This document shows positions 1 to 9,500 of a DNA stretch of 64,000 nt, piece by piece. Origin of the DNA: Alphaproteobacteria bacterium (GTDB lineage Bacteria > Pseudomonadota > Alphaproteobacteria > Micavibrionales > UBA2020); NCBI GenBank assembly GCA_016794125.1, contig JAEUKT010000002.1:1365769-1429768 (forward strand), in the 5' to 3' direction. Position 1 is the stretch's first letter. The number at the start of each line of letters is the position of its first letter. The position numbers and the translations under genes were made by a program. The notes under the pieces were generated by a model. The model made no database searches and was not told where the DNA came from. It worked only from the letters and a program-made list of their open reading frames with translations.

Positions 1-1
1 G

Positions 2-415
2 GGCGTTGTCCGCTGGAACCTCTATCGCGGCGGCGCGGATCAGGAACGCCAGCGCGAATTCATGTACCGCCACGCGCAGACGAAAGAACGCCGCGCACAG
101 GCCGCACGCCAAGTTGAAAAAGACGTGCGCGACACCTGGGCCGGCATGATCTCGGCGGCTGAACGCGCGCGCCAGTTCCTCGATCAGGCGACCGCCAACG
201 AAAAAGTCGTGAACGTGTATCTCGACCAGTTCAGCCTCGACCGCCGCACGCTGCTCGACGTACTGGACTCGCAGAACGAACTCTTCGTGTCGCGCTCCAA
301 CCACGTGAACTCGCTCTACACCGAAATGTTCGCCGTGTTCCGCGTGCTGGCCCTCGAAGGCCGCCTGCTGGGCTCGATGGGCATTCCGCGTCCCCGCGAG
401 GCGAAGCTGAAGTAA
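2..415 (+). CDS. TolC-family outer membrane channel, C-terminal part
   Basis: The reading frame is open from base 2, so the gene begins before the window. The visible 137 residues contain WNLYRGGADQERQRE followed by a long helical stretch and an Asp/Arg-rich segment ending in DRRTLLDVLDSQNELF, the usual last-repeat signature of TolC/LapE outer membrane factors of type I secretion systems. It would form the outer membrane and periplasmic tunnel for the exporter encoded just downstream (6-base gap to the ABC gene). The family call rests on this terminal repeat only; the N-terminal half is not visible. Confidence 0.88.
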   Translation, partial: GVVRWNLYRGGADQERQREFMYRHAQTKERRAQAARQVEKDVRDTWAGMISAAERARQFLDQATANEKVVNVYLDQFSLDRRTLLDVLDSQNELFVSRSNHVNSLYTEMFAVFRVLALEGRLLGSMGIPRPREAKLK

Positions 416-421
416 TCCGCC

Positions 422-2653
422 GTGTCGGACCCCGGTCAGCAATTACCCGCGACCCCTGCAACGCCGGAAACCGACGAACTGGGAAACGCATGGCCGCTTG
501 AAGCCGCGCGCGTATCGCTCGACGACCCGCTCATGGAATGCCTGGCCATCATCGCCGCCGAAAACGGGCGGCGCACGACGGCTGCAGCCCTATCTTCAGG
601 TCTGCCGGTGCATGGCAAGCAGATGGCATCGCCCGCCGCATTTGTGCGCGCGGCCGACCGTATCGGCTTCACCGCCCGCATGGTGCGCCGCCCGATCACC
701 GACCTGATCGACCATCCCGGCCTGCCCGCGATCCTTGTCCTCAAGCGTAACCTTGCCGCCATCCTGCGCGGCCGCGTGGGCGACAAATTCGCGGTGCTGT
801 TCCCCGAAACGCCCGATGCGCCGACGCTGCTGACGCTGGATGAATTGCGCCAGCGTTTCAACGATTACGCCTTCTTCGTGCGCCCGCGCGCGAACCTTGA
901 CGCGCGCACCGGCCCCGCCGAAATCGACCCAACGCGCTCGTGGTTCTGGGGCGCGCTGTACCGTCACCGCAAGATTTATTACGAAGTCGGCCTCGCGGCG
1001 GTTGTAATCAACATCTTGGCCATCGCCAGCCCGCTGTTCACGATGAACGTCTATGACCGCGTCATCCCGAACTCGGCGTTTGAAACGCTGTGGTTTTTGG
1101 GCGCGGGCGTGTTCCTTGCCTATCTGTTCGACTTCTTCCTGAAAAACCTGCGCTCCCACTTCGTCGATACGGCGGGGCGCAAGGCGGACAACATTATCTC
1201 GTCGCGCATTTTCGAGCAGATGCTGGCCATGAAGATGGCGGCGCGCCCGCCGTCGGTCGGCGTGCATGCCGCGAACTTGCGCGAATTCGAAACGCTGCGC
1301 GATTTCTTCGCCTCTGCCACCATCGTGGCGGTCATCGATTTCCCGTTCATTATCCTCTTCATCCTGCTGATCTGGGTGATCGCGGGCCCGGTCGCCGTGG
1401 TCCCCGCCGTGCTGGTGCCGCTGTCGATGGGCGTCGGCGTGCTGCTGCAGGGTCCGCTCGACAAGGTCATCAAGGAAAGCATGAAGGAAGGCTCGTACAA
1501 AAGCAGCCTGATCTTTGAAACCCTTTCCGGCCTTGAAACCATCAAGGTGCAGGCGGCCGAAGGCCACATGCAGCGTAAATGGGAAGAACTGACCGAGCAG
1601 TCGTCGCGCACCAGCGTCAAGGCGCGCAGCGTATCCAGCTTCGGCGTGAACTTCGCCGTGCTGATGGCGAATATCTGCTCCGTCATCATGATCCTTTACG
1701 GCACTTACCTGATCGCCGACCACAAAATCACGATGGGTGCCCTGATCGCTTCCGTCATTCTCTCCGGCCGCTGCATGGCGCCGGTCGCATCGATTGCCGG
1801 CCTGCTGACGAAATGGAGCCAGTCGAAAGAAGCTCTCGAGAGACTTGACGAATTGATGAAGGCGCCGGTCGAACGCCCGATGGGGCAGGTGTTTATCTCC
1901 ATGCCCGTCATGAAGGGGCAGCTGGAATTCCGCGACGTGGTGTTCCGTTATCCGAACCAGAAAACGCCTGCGCTACAAAACGTCACGATGTCAGTGAAGC
2001 CCGGCGAACATGTGGGCGTGATCGGCGCGGTCGGTTCCGGCAAGACGACGCTGGAGCGCTTGATCCTCAACCTTTACCAGCCCGAAGCCGGGTCGGTGCA
2101 GATCGACGGCGTCGATGTGCGCCAGATCGATCCCGCCGACCTGCGCCGCAATATCGGCGTGGTGCAGCAGACGCCTTACCTGTTCTTCGGCACGGTGCGC
2201 GAAAACATCACGTTGGGGCATGAATCCGTGCCCGACAGCGCAGTGCTGCGCGCCGCCGAAATGGCGGGCGTGATGAACTTCCTGCGCGATTCCGAAGCGG
2301 GCCTTGATACCCAGATCGGCGAACGCGGCGACAACCTGTCGGGCGGCCAGCGTCAGGCGATCGCGATTGCCCGCGCGCTGCTCTACGATCCGCCCATCCT
2401 GCTGCTCGATGAACCCACCGCATCCATCGATCCGGGGTCGGAGCGCCGGCTGTACGGCCACCTGAAGGAAATGATCAAGGGCAAGACGATCCTGCTGATC
2501 ACGCACAAAAGCGCGGTGCTGGGCCTGATCGACAAGCTGGTCCTGATGGACCGCGGCCGCGTGATTGCGACCGGCCCGCGCGATGAAGTCATCCAGAAGC
2601 TGCAGGCGGGTGCATACCGCAGCGGCGGATCAGGGGGCGCACCCAATGAGTGA
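422..2653 (+). CDS. Type I secretion ABC transporter with degenerate C39-like domain (LssB/LapB type)
   Basis: This 743-residue inner membrane exporter uses ATP to push an unfolded protein through the TolC/HlyD conduit. The N-terminal 150 residues look like a C39 peptidase fold, but the DCG catalytic motif is replaced by DPLMEC, so it is probably a substrate-docking C39-like domain without peptidase activity. A six-helix membrane domain follows (about 180-460), then the nucleotide-binding domain with Walker A GAVGSGKTT near residue 535, signature LSGGQ near 639, Walker B ILLLDEPTA near 659 and the H-loop LLITHK. The start is GTG, six bases after the TolC-like stop, with no clear ribosome site. 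The end overlaps the HlyD gene by 8 bases, so the two are probably translationally coupled. The likely substrate is the RTX protease at 6596-11032. Confidence 0.95.
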   Translation: MSDPGQQLPATPATPETDELGNAWPLEAARVSLDDPLMECLAIIAAENGRRTTAAALSSGLPVHGKQMASPAAFVRAADRIGFTARMVRRPITDLIDHPGLPAILVLKRNLAAILRGRVGDKFAVLFPETPDAPTLLTLDELRQRFNDYAFFVRPRANLDARTGPAEIDPTRSWFWGALYRHRKIYYEVGLAAVVINILAIASPLFTMNVYDRVIPNSAFETLWFLGAGVFLAYLFDFFLKNLRSHFVDTAGRKADNIISSRIFEQMLAMKMAARPPSVGVHAANLREFETLRDFFASATIVAVIDFPFIILFILLIWVIAGPVAVVPAVLVPLSMGVGVLLQGPLDKVIKESMKEGSYKSSLIFETLSGLETIKVQAAEGHMQRKWEELTEQSSRTSVKARSVSSFGVNFAVLMANICSVIMILYGTYLIADHKITMGALIASVILSGRCMAPVASIAGLLTKWSQSKEALERLDELMKAPVERPMGQVFISMPVMKGQLEFRDVVFRYPNQKTPALQNVTMSVKPGEHVGVIGAVGSGKTTLERLILNLYQPEAGSVQIDGVDVRQIDPADLRRNIGVVQQTPYLFFGTVRENITLGHESVPDSAVLRAAEMAGVMNFLRDSEAGLDTQIGERGDNLSGGQRQAIAIARALLYDPPILLLDEPTASIDPGSERRLYGHLKEMIKGKTILLITHKSAVLGLIDKLVLMDRGRVIATGPRDEVIQKLQAGAYRSGGSGGAPNE

Positions 2654-4118
2654 CCCGAAGCAGAATCCGCCGCAGGGCGGCCAGATGAAGATCGAGCCGG
2701 TGAAAATCCCGGCATCGGAAGCTGCAGGCGCGAAGCCGAAGCAGGCACCGCCGCGCAAGCCCGCCGGCGGCGGCAAAAGCCTCGACATGAACGAATACGA
2801 TTTGCGCAAGCTTGACCTGACGCGCAAATACGACGACGATTTTTCTCCCGCCGACGGTTTGTCGTTCCGCGACCACCTGATGCTTTATACGCTGGCGGGC
2901 ATGCTGTTTATCTTCCTCGCCTGGGCGAATATCGCGACGCTGGATGAGGTGTCGCGCGGCGACGGCACGGTTGTGCCGTCATCCGAAGTGAAGGCCGTGC
3001 AAAACCTTGAAGGCGGCATCATCGACGAATTCATGGTCAAGGAAGGCGACACCGTCAAGTCCGGGCAGCCTCTATTGCGTATGCGCAACATCCAGGCGCG
3101 CGCCGATTTCGACGCGACCATGCAGAAATACCTCGGCACGCTTGCGACTACGCAGCGCCTGCAGGCCGAAACCGAAGGCAAGGACCTGATCTCCTTTACC
3201 GACGACGTGGTCAAGGGCGCGCCCGACAGCGTGCGGCAGGAACAGAACGCGTTCGATGCCAACAAGCGGCAGCTTGCCAATCAGTCCACAGTCCTGAAGG
3301 ACCAACTGAGCCAGAAGGAACAGGAAGTGGCCGAATTGCAGCGCCGCATTGCCGACACCGGCTCGATGCTGGCGCTGGCGGTTGACGAGCGCAACATGGT
3401 GGAACCCATGGTCGCCAAGGGTGCCGCCAACAAGAAAGAACTGTTGCAGGTAAAACAGCGCATCGCCCAGCAATCGGCGGAGCTGAACGGCCTGCGCCTT
3501 GCGCTGCCGCGCTCGCAGACGGCGGTGAAGGAAGTGAAAAGCCGGCTTGAAACCCTGCTGACCGATTTCCGCGCGACATCGCAAAAGGAACTCGCCGAAA
3601 AAACGATCGAGATGAACACGATCAAGCAGACACTTGCCGCCTACCGCGACAAATCGGAGCGCACCGAAATCGTCGCGACCGTCAACGGCGTGGTGAAGGA
3701 TATTAAAATTACTACCGTCGGCGGCGTTGTGCGCCCCGGCGAAACGATCATGGAAGTCGTCCCTGCAGACGACAAGCTGGTGGTGGAGGCGCGCATCCTG
3801 CCGCGCGATATCGCCTTTATCCATACCGGCCAGAACGCGATCGTGCGCCTGACCGCGTTTGATTTCTCCGTCTATGGCTCCCTCTCGGGCAAGGTCGTGG
3901 AAGTATCGCCAGACAGCATCATGAACGAAAAAGGCGAAAGCTTTTTCCGCGTGCGCGTCGAAACCGAACAAACCTCGGTGCAAAAGGGCGACAAGAAACT
4001 GGAAGTCATGTCGGGCATGCAGGCCACCGTCGATATCGTGACGGGCAAGAAAACCGTCATGCAATACCTGCTCAAGCCCTTTACCAAGGCGGCGCAGACG
4101 GCGATGCGCGAACGCTAA
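2646..4118 (+). CDS. HlyD-family type I secretion periplasmic adaptor
   Basis: This 490-residue membrane fusion protein bridges the ABC exporter to the TolC-like channel. It has a Pro/Lys-rich cytoplasmic N-terminus of about 75 residues, one membrane helix (about 78-96, LMLYTLAGMLFIFLAW), the first half of a lipoyl-like domain (NLEGGIIDEFMVKEGDTVKSGQ), a long coiled coil, and the returning half-motif with VNGVVKDI and VVRPGETIMEVVP, then the beta-barrel end. I chose the ATG at 2646, which overlaps the ABC stop by 8 bases; a longer reading frame upstream lies inside the ABC gene. It is the last gene of the secretion operon. Confidence 0.95.
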   Translation: MSDPKQNPPQGGQMKIEPVKIPASEAAGAKPKQAPPRKPAGGGKSLDMNEYDLRKLDLTRKYDDDFSPADGLSFRDHLMLYTLAGMLFIFLAWANIATLDEVSRGDGTVVPSSEVKAVQNLEGGIIDEFMVKEGDTVKSGQPLLRMRNIQARADFDATMQKYLGTLATTQRLQAETEGKDLISFTDDVVKGAPDSVRQEQNAFDANKRQLANQSTVLKDQLSQKEQEVAELQRRIADTGSMLALAVDERNMVEPMVAKGAANKKELLQVKQRIAQQSAELNGLRLALPRSQTAVKEVKSRLETLLTDFRATSQKELAEKTIEMNTIKQTLAAYRDKSERTEIVATVNGVVKDIKITTVGGVVRPGETIMEVVPADDKLVVEARILPRDIAFIHTGQNAIVRLTAFDFSVYGSLSGKVVEVSPDSIMNEKGESFFRVRVETEQTSVQKGDKKLEVMSGMQATVDIVTGKKTVMQYLLKPFTKAAQTAMRER

Positions 4119-4165
4119 AAGCGTTTAATTTCATTGGGTTAATGTTAATGACTCGCTGATTATGG

Positions 4166-4171
4166 TATAAT
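4166..4171 (+). promoter_or_regulatory. Candidate -10 box (TATAAT) ahead of the Sel1-like gene
   Basis: A perfect TATAAT lies 14 bases before the ATG at 4186. The best -35 match is poor (TTAATG at 4145-4150, spacing 15). If used, the transcript would start only a few bases before the first ATG, or the ATG at 4207 would be the real start. Confidence 0.4.
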
Positions 4172-4185
4172 CGGCTACCATACTC

Positions 4186-4680
4186 ATGTACCCCAGTTTT
4201 AACAGCATGAGAGGCCGCCGCTTGATCGCTTTCACCCCCGAAAACTTCCCCCTCTACCAGATCATTCAGGACATGAAACTGCCGGGGGCCGAGGTGGTGA
4301 AACAGGATTTCGAAGCCGCGCGCGATGGCGGCGACCGCGAAAAATACAGCTTCGCGATGGGGCTTTACACCGTGGCCGCCGCACCGGGCCTCAGCCAGAA
4401 AATTCCCGCGATGACACCCGCCGTTTTATCCGGCGCGCAAAAACAGGCCTATGATATTTTCGAAGAACTCGCCGCCCGCGATCACGCGCAGGCCGCGCTG
4501 ATGACATCATACATGAAGGCCGCAGGGCAGGGCACGCCGCAGGATTTGCAGGGCGCGAAAACATGGCTCGACCGTGCGGAAGACCTTGGCGGCAAAAACG
4601 ATTTCACACAAAAACTGCGCAAGCAGATCACGACCGTCTATCTGGTCGTCCCGCCCCGAAAAGCGGCAGGCCCCGCCTAG
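4186..4680 (+). CDS. Small Sel1-repeat-like cytoplasmic protein
   Basis: A protein of 164 residues with no signal peptide. The C-terminal half (QKQAYDIFEELAARDHAQAALMTSY, then GTPQDLQGAKTWLDRAEDLGGKN) has the spacing of one to two Sel1/TPR-type helical repeats, often protein-binding scaffolds. Nothing indicates an enzyme. No ribosome site precedes ATG 4186; ATG 4207 (MRGRRLIAFTPENF) is an equally possible start. The last four bases overlap the end of a small lipoprotein gene on the other strand. Function unknown. Confidence 0.6.
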   Translation: MYPSFNSMRGRRLIAFTPENFPLYQIIQDMKLPGAEVVKQDFEAARDGGDREKYSFAMGLYTVAAAPGLSQKIPAMTPAVLSGAQKQAYDIFEELAARDHAQAALMTSYMKAAGQGTPQDLQGAKTWLDRAEDLGGKNDFTQKLRKQITTVYLVVPPRKAAGPA

Positions 4681-4823
4681 GGCCGATAAACCTTACCCGC
4701 CGTATCAATCGGATGCCGCACCGCATTCACACCCGTGCCCATGACATAGCCAGCCTGATAGCAGCCGGAGAGCGTGCCTGCGATGACGAACAGCAGCGCG
4801 ATTGTGGCAAGCTTTACGGCCAT
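4677..4823 (-). CDS. Very small lipoprotein (48 residues) coupled to etfA
   Basis: Reading from 4823 leftwards gives [21 protein letters not shown] and then YQAGYVMGTGVNAVRHPIDTAG-KVYRP. It has a basic N-terminus, a hydrophobic core and the lipobox LSGC with the lipid-carrying Cys at residue 21, leaving a mature peptide of only 28 residues. The etfA stop and this ATG overlap as TGATG, so ribosomes ending etfA can restart here. The length resembles entericidin-like small lipoproteins, but the mature sequence is not one I recognise. The intact lipobox and the coupling argue that it is real; its role is unknown. Confidence 0.7.
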   Translation of the reverse strand: MAVKLATIALLFVIAGTLSGCYQAGYVMGTGVNAVRHPIDTAGKVYRP

Positions 4824-5752
4824 CACCCCAACGCCTTTTCCAGTTCCGGCAGCGCGGTGAACAAGTCCTGCACCAGGCCGTAATCGGCGACTTGGAAGAT
4901 CGGGGCTTCGGCGTCCTTGTTGATGGCGACGATGACTTTTGAATCCTTCATGCCGGCCAGATGCTGGATCGCGCCGGAGATGCCGACGGCGATATAAAGC
5001 TCGGGGGCGACGACTTTGCCGGTTTGGCCGACCTGATAATCGTTCGGCACGAAGCCCGCATCGACCGCCGCGCGGGATGCGCCGACGGCGGCACCCAGTT
5101 TATCGGCGACCGCGTCGATCAGCTTGAAATTCTCGCCATTGCCCATGCCGCGGCCGCCGGAAACGACGATGCGTGCTGCAGTCAGTTCGGGGCGCTCCGA
5201 CTTGGTGATCTGCTGGCTGACGAATTGCGCCAAACCTGCATCGCCCGCGCCCGCGATTTTTTCCACGCTCGCGCTGCCGCCTTCCGCCGCCGCAGGGTCA
5301 AATGCGGTGGTGCGGATGGTCATGATTTTAATCTTGTCCTTCGACTGCACGGTCGCAAAGGCGTTGCCGGCATAGATGGGGCGCACAAACGTATCCGCGC
5401 TCACCACGCCGCTGACATCGGATAGTGGCTGCACATCCAGCAGCGCGCCGACGCGGGGCAGCATGTTTTTGCCGCTGGTGGTGGCAGGGGCAAGGATATG
5501 GCTGTAACCCGCACCGATTTTGGCGACCAGCGATGCCATGTTTTCCGCCACCTGATGCGCATAGGCCGCATCATCGGCCAGCAACACTTTTTTGCAGCCC
5601 GCGATTTTCGCGGCAGCTTCGGCAACGGCCGCGCAGCCTGCGCCTGCCACAAGAATGTCGAAATCGCCCAGCTTTGCGGCGGCGGTTGCCGCGTTCAGCG
5701 TGGCGGGTTTCAGGGATGCGTTATCGTGTTCCGCGATCAAAAGGACGGTCAT
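4823..5752 (-). CDS. etfA: Electron transfer flavoprotein alpha subunit
   Basis: A 309-residue FAD-binding subunit of the soluble electron transfer flavoprotein, which takes electrons from acyl-CoA and related dehydrogenases and passes them to ETF:quinone oxidoreductase. The C-terminal FAD domain shows [41 protein letters not shown] and [24 protein letters not shown], all typical. It lies 2 bases after etfB on the same strand and runs into the small lipoprotein gene. An acyl-CoA dehydrogenase at 57651-59543 is a plausible electron donor. Confidence 0.97.
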   Translation of the reverse strand: MTVLLIAEHDNASLKPATLNAATAAAKLGDFDILVAGAGCAAVAEAAAKIAGCKKVLLADDAAYAHQVAENMASLVAKIGAGYSHILAPATTSGKNMLPRVGALLDVQPLSDVSGVVSADTFVRPIYAGNAFATVQSKDKIKIMTIRTTAFDPAAAEGGSASVEKIAGAGDAGLAQFVSQQITKSERPELTAARIVVSGGRGMGNGENFKLIDAVADKLGAAVGASRAAVDAGFVPNDYQVGQTGKVVAPELYIAVGISGAIQHLAGMKDSKVIVAINKDAEAPIFQVADYGLVQDLFTALPELEKALG

Positions 5753-5754
5753 GG

Positions 5755-6504
5755 TCAGATCACCTTTGCTTCGGTTTTCAGTTTCGATACCAGTTCGGCG
5801 ACATCCTTCACCTTCACGCCGCCTTTGCGTTTTTCAGGTTCGGTCACCTTCAGCACCGTCACGCGCGGCGCGATATCCACGCCAAGGTCGGCGGGCGTCA
5901 TGGTCGCGAGAGGTTTCGATTTCGCCTTCATGATATTGGGCAGCGCCGCATAGCGCGGCTCGTTCAGGCGCAAATCGGTCGTGATGATCGCAGGCAGCTT
6001 CACCGCCAGCGTTTCCAACCCACCGTCGATTTCGCGCGTGACGTTGAAACCCGCATCGGTTTTTTCAACCTTCGATGCAAATGTTGCCTGGCCCCAGCCC
6101 AGCAACGCCGCCAGCATCTGGCCGGTCTGGTTGTTGTCGCCGTCGATCGACTGCTTGCCGAGGATGACAAGGTCGGGCGTTTCTTTCTTCACCACGGCGG
6201 CGAGGAGTTTCGCAACGCCTAGCGGTTCCACCGCCGCATCGGTCTGCACCAGAATGCCGCGGTCACCGCCCATGGCAAGGCCGGTGCGGATCGTTTCCTG
6301 CGATTTCGCATCGCCGATGGAGACGACGATGATTTCCGTTGCGACACCCTTTTCCTTCAGGCGCACAGCTTCTTCGACCGCGATTTCGCAGAAGGGGTTC
6401 ATCGACATTTTCACGTTGGCAAGTTCGATGCCGCTCTGGTCGCTCTTGACGCGGACCTTCACGTTGTAATCGACGACGCGCTTGACGGGCACGAGAATTT
6501 TCAT
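5755..6504 (-). CDS. etfB: Electron transfer flavoprotein beta subunit
   Basis: A 249-residue AMP-binding subunit, partner of etfA. It begins [14 protein letters not shown], the standard EtfB start, and contains the family signature region around [19 protein letters not shown] and [15 protein letters not shown] chose ATG 6504 because a GGAG ribosome site lies 6 bases upstream; a TTG two codons earlier would sit on that site. First gene of the etfB-etfA-lipoprotein unit. Confidence 0.97.
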   Translation of the reverse strand: MKILVPVKRVVDYNVKVRVKSDQSGIELANVKMSMNPFCEIAVEEAVRLKEKGVATEIIVVSIGDAKSQETIRTGLAMGGDRGILVQTDAAVEPLGVAKLLAAVVKKETPDLVILGKQSIDGDNNQTGQMLAALLGWGQATFASKVEKTDAGFNVTREIDGGLETLAVKLPAIITTDLRLNEPRYAALPNIMKAKSKPLATMTPADLGVDIAPRVTVLKVTEPEKRKGGVKVKDVAELVSKLKTEAKVI

Positions 6505-6595
6505 ATTCAACTCCGTTTGAATCTGGAGTTTTAATGTATATCAGGGCAGGGGGCGTGTGAAGGGTTGTTGCAGGCGGGCAAGGGCCCGAAACCCG

Positions 6596-9500
6596 TCATG
6601 AAACGATGATTTTGCCGCTGTCGAACAGGTCGTCGACCGTCAGGGTGCCAAGGCCGGTCAGCGACCCGACCGCCACAAATCCCGTGCCGCTGCCCGCGCC
6701 GTCGGCATCGACGCTGATGGTCGTCACGCCCTTCACGGTTGCGAAGGATACGTAATCGCTGATCTCGCTGATGCCCGGGGTGAAGCCGATCAGGATGTCG
6801 GAAATATCCAGCTTGTCGCCCTGCGCAATGCTGAAATCGGTGATCTTGTCGAAACTGGTGGTGTTGCTGAAGGCAAAGATATCCGCACCCGTGCCGCCCG
6901 TCAGCGTGTCGTTGCCGAACCCGCCGTCGAGGAAATCCGACCCCGCACCGCCATCCAGCGTCGAATTGCCGCTGTTGCCGTACATGGCGTTGTCGAGCGC
7001 GTTGCCGGTGGATTTTATATTGGAAACGCCGGTTTGATACAGGTCTTCGACATTGGCGGCGAGGGTGATCGTGACGCTGGTGCGCACGGTGTCGTGGCCT
7101 GCGCCCACGGCCTCGGTCACGCCGTCGGCCGCGTTGTCGATGATGTAGGTATCGTTGCCAAGCCCGCCATACATTTTATCCGCGCCCGCGCCCCCATCCA
7201 GCGTATTGTCGCCGGAGTTACCTGTCAGCGTATTGGCCAGCGCATTGCCCGTGCCGTCGATATTCGCGGTTCCCGTCAGCAGCAGTTTTTCGATGTTCGT
7301 GCCCAGCGTATAGGTGAATCCGACCTGCACGGTGTCGATGCCGCCATTCGTGGCCTCGATCACGACATCCAGAATGTCATCGACGAAATAGGTGTCGTTA
7401 CCGGCCATGCCGGTCATGGTGTCCGCGCCGGTGCCGCCGTCCAGCGTATTCGCGCCTGTATTGCCGGTCAGGCTGTTATTCAGGTCGTTGCCGGTCGCGT
7501 TCGCGGCGGCGGAGCCCAGCAGCAGCAGGTTTTCGACATTTGCGCCCAGCGTGAAGCTGAGGGTGGAGCGCACGGTATCGATGCCCTCGCCCGACGCTTC
7601 CTGCACCACATCGCCGAGGTTGTCGACGAAGTATGTATCGTCGCCGGCGCCGCCCGCCATGGTGTCGGCGCCCGTCATGCCGTTCAGGATGTTGTTGCCC
7701 GCATTGCCGGTCAGGATATTCGCCAGCGTGTTGCCGGTCGCGTTGATCGCGGCGGTGCCGGTCAGGGTGAGGTTTTCAAGGTTGAGGGCAAGCGTATAGG
7801 AAAAACCGGCCAGCACGGTGTCGATGCCGGCATTGGCGGCTTCGCTGATGCTGTCGGTCGTCATGTCGATGATATAGGTGTCATTGCCAAGGCCGCCGAT
7901 CAGTTTATCGGCGCCCGCGCCGCCGTCCAGCGTATTGTCGCCCGCATTGCCCGTCAGCGTATTGGCAAGCGCGTTGCCCGTGCCGGTAAATCCGCCCGCC
8001 GTGCCCGCGAAGACAAGCTTTTCGACGTTGGCCGACAGGGTGTAATTGCCGGTGATATAGGCGGTGTCGATGCCGCCCGCCGTCCCGGCGTCCTCGATAA
8101 TGACGTCGCCTGCGTCGTCGATGTAATAAACGTCGTTGCCCGCGCCGCCGATCAGGGTATCTGCGCCCGCAAGGCCGTTCAGCGTATTGATGCCGGATGT
8201 GCCGGTGATCGTATTGTCGCCCGCATTGCCCGTGCCGTTCAGCGCGCCTGTACCGAGCAGCACGAGGCTTTCGATGTTGTCGCCCAGCGTATAGCTGAAT
8301 GCGGCGCGCACCGTGTCGCTGCCTTCGTTTGCCTGTTCGATAATCACATCGGCCGCCGTATCGACGATATAGACATCGTTGCCGTCGCCGCCCGCCATCG
8401 TATCCGCGCCCGTGCCGCCGTCCAGCGTGTTGTTGCCGCTGTTGCCGGTCAGTGCGTTCACCAGCGTGTTGCCGGTGGCGTTCAGGTTGCCGGTGCCGGT
8501 CAGCGTGAGGTTTTCGACGTTCACTTCCAGCGTGCGCGACACGCCGGCATAAACGGTGTCGGTGCCGCCATTCGCGTTTTCGACGATCACATCGCCGAAA
8601 TTATCGACGACATAGGCATCGTTGCCGGCGCCGCCCGCCATGCGGTCCGCGCCCGCGCCGCCGTCCAGCGTGTTGTTGCCGCTGTTGCCGGTGAGGGAGT
8701 TGTTAAGCGCGTTGCCCGTCGCGTCGATCGATGCCGTGCCGGTCAGGGTGATGTTTTCGACATTGTCGTTGACCGTGTAACTGACGCTCGCCAGCAGGGT
8801 ATCCGTGCCTTCGCCCGGGTTTTCCAGCACGTAATCGCCGGCGTCGTTGATGACATAGATGTCGTTGCCCGTGCCGCCCGCGAAAGTATCCGCGCCCGGC
8901 GTGCCCGCCATGCTGTCGTTGCCGGCCGTGCCGCGCAGGGCCGAGCCGTAATAGGTGACATAGGCTTCGAGCGCTGTATAGGTATAGCTCTGGCCTGCGA
9001 ATTCAAACAGCTCGAAATCAATCAGCGTATCGATCACGGTATAACCCGTCGCATGTGTCACATAGACAAGGCTGGTGCTGACGAGGGAGAAGCTGAAGCC
9101 GCTGATATCTCCGGCATAGACGGCGGTGTCGGTGCCTGCGCCGCCGTCCAGCGTGTTCGTGCCGCGCCCGCCCGCCAGCTGGTTGTCGCCGCTATTGCCC
9201 GTCAGATTGTCGTTGCCGTCGCCGCCGAAAACATTGTCGATGCCGCTGATCGTCACGGCCTTGCCCGCGATCGTGCCGGTGCCGGCTGCAAGGTTCACGG
9301 TGCTGGCGGTCGTGACGGCGGTCAGGTTCAGCGTATCGCTGCCGCCGTCGGTGTCGGAAATCACGCTGCGCGCCGTCAGGTTCGCGCCCGAAAACGCCGC
9401 GAACGCGTTGGTATAGACATACACGTCATCCGCCGTCTGCGCATGGCCCAGAAAGGTCATGTTCCAGCTGGCCAGCGTGCCGGTGTCGTTGAGCTCGGTA

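Noticed and set aside
6990-8940. CRISPR-like periodic repeat
   Set aside because: The period of about 243 bases is in frame and codes for calcium-binding nonapeptides; there are no spacers or cas genes.
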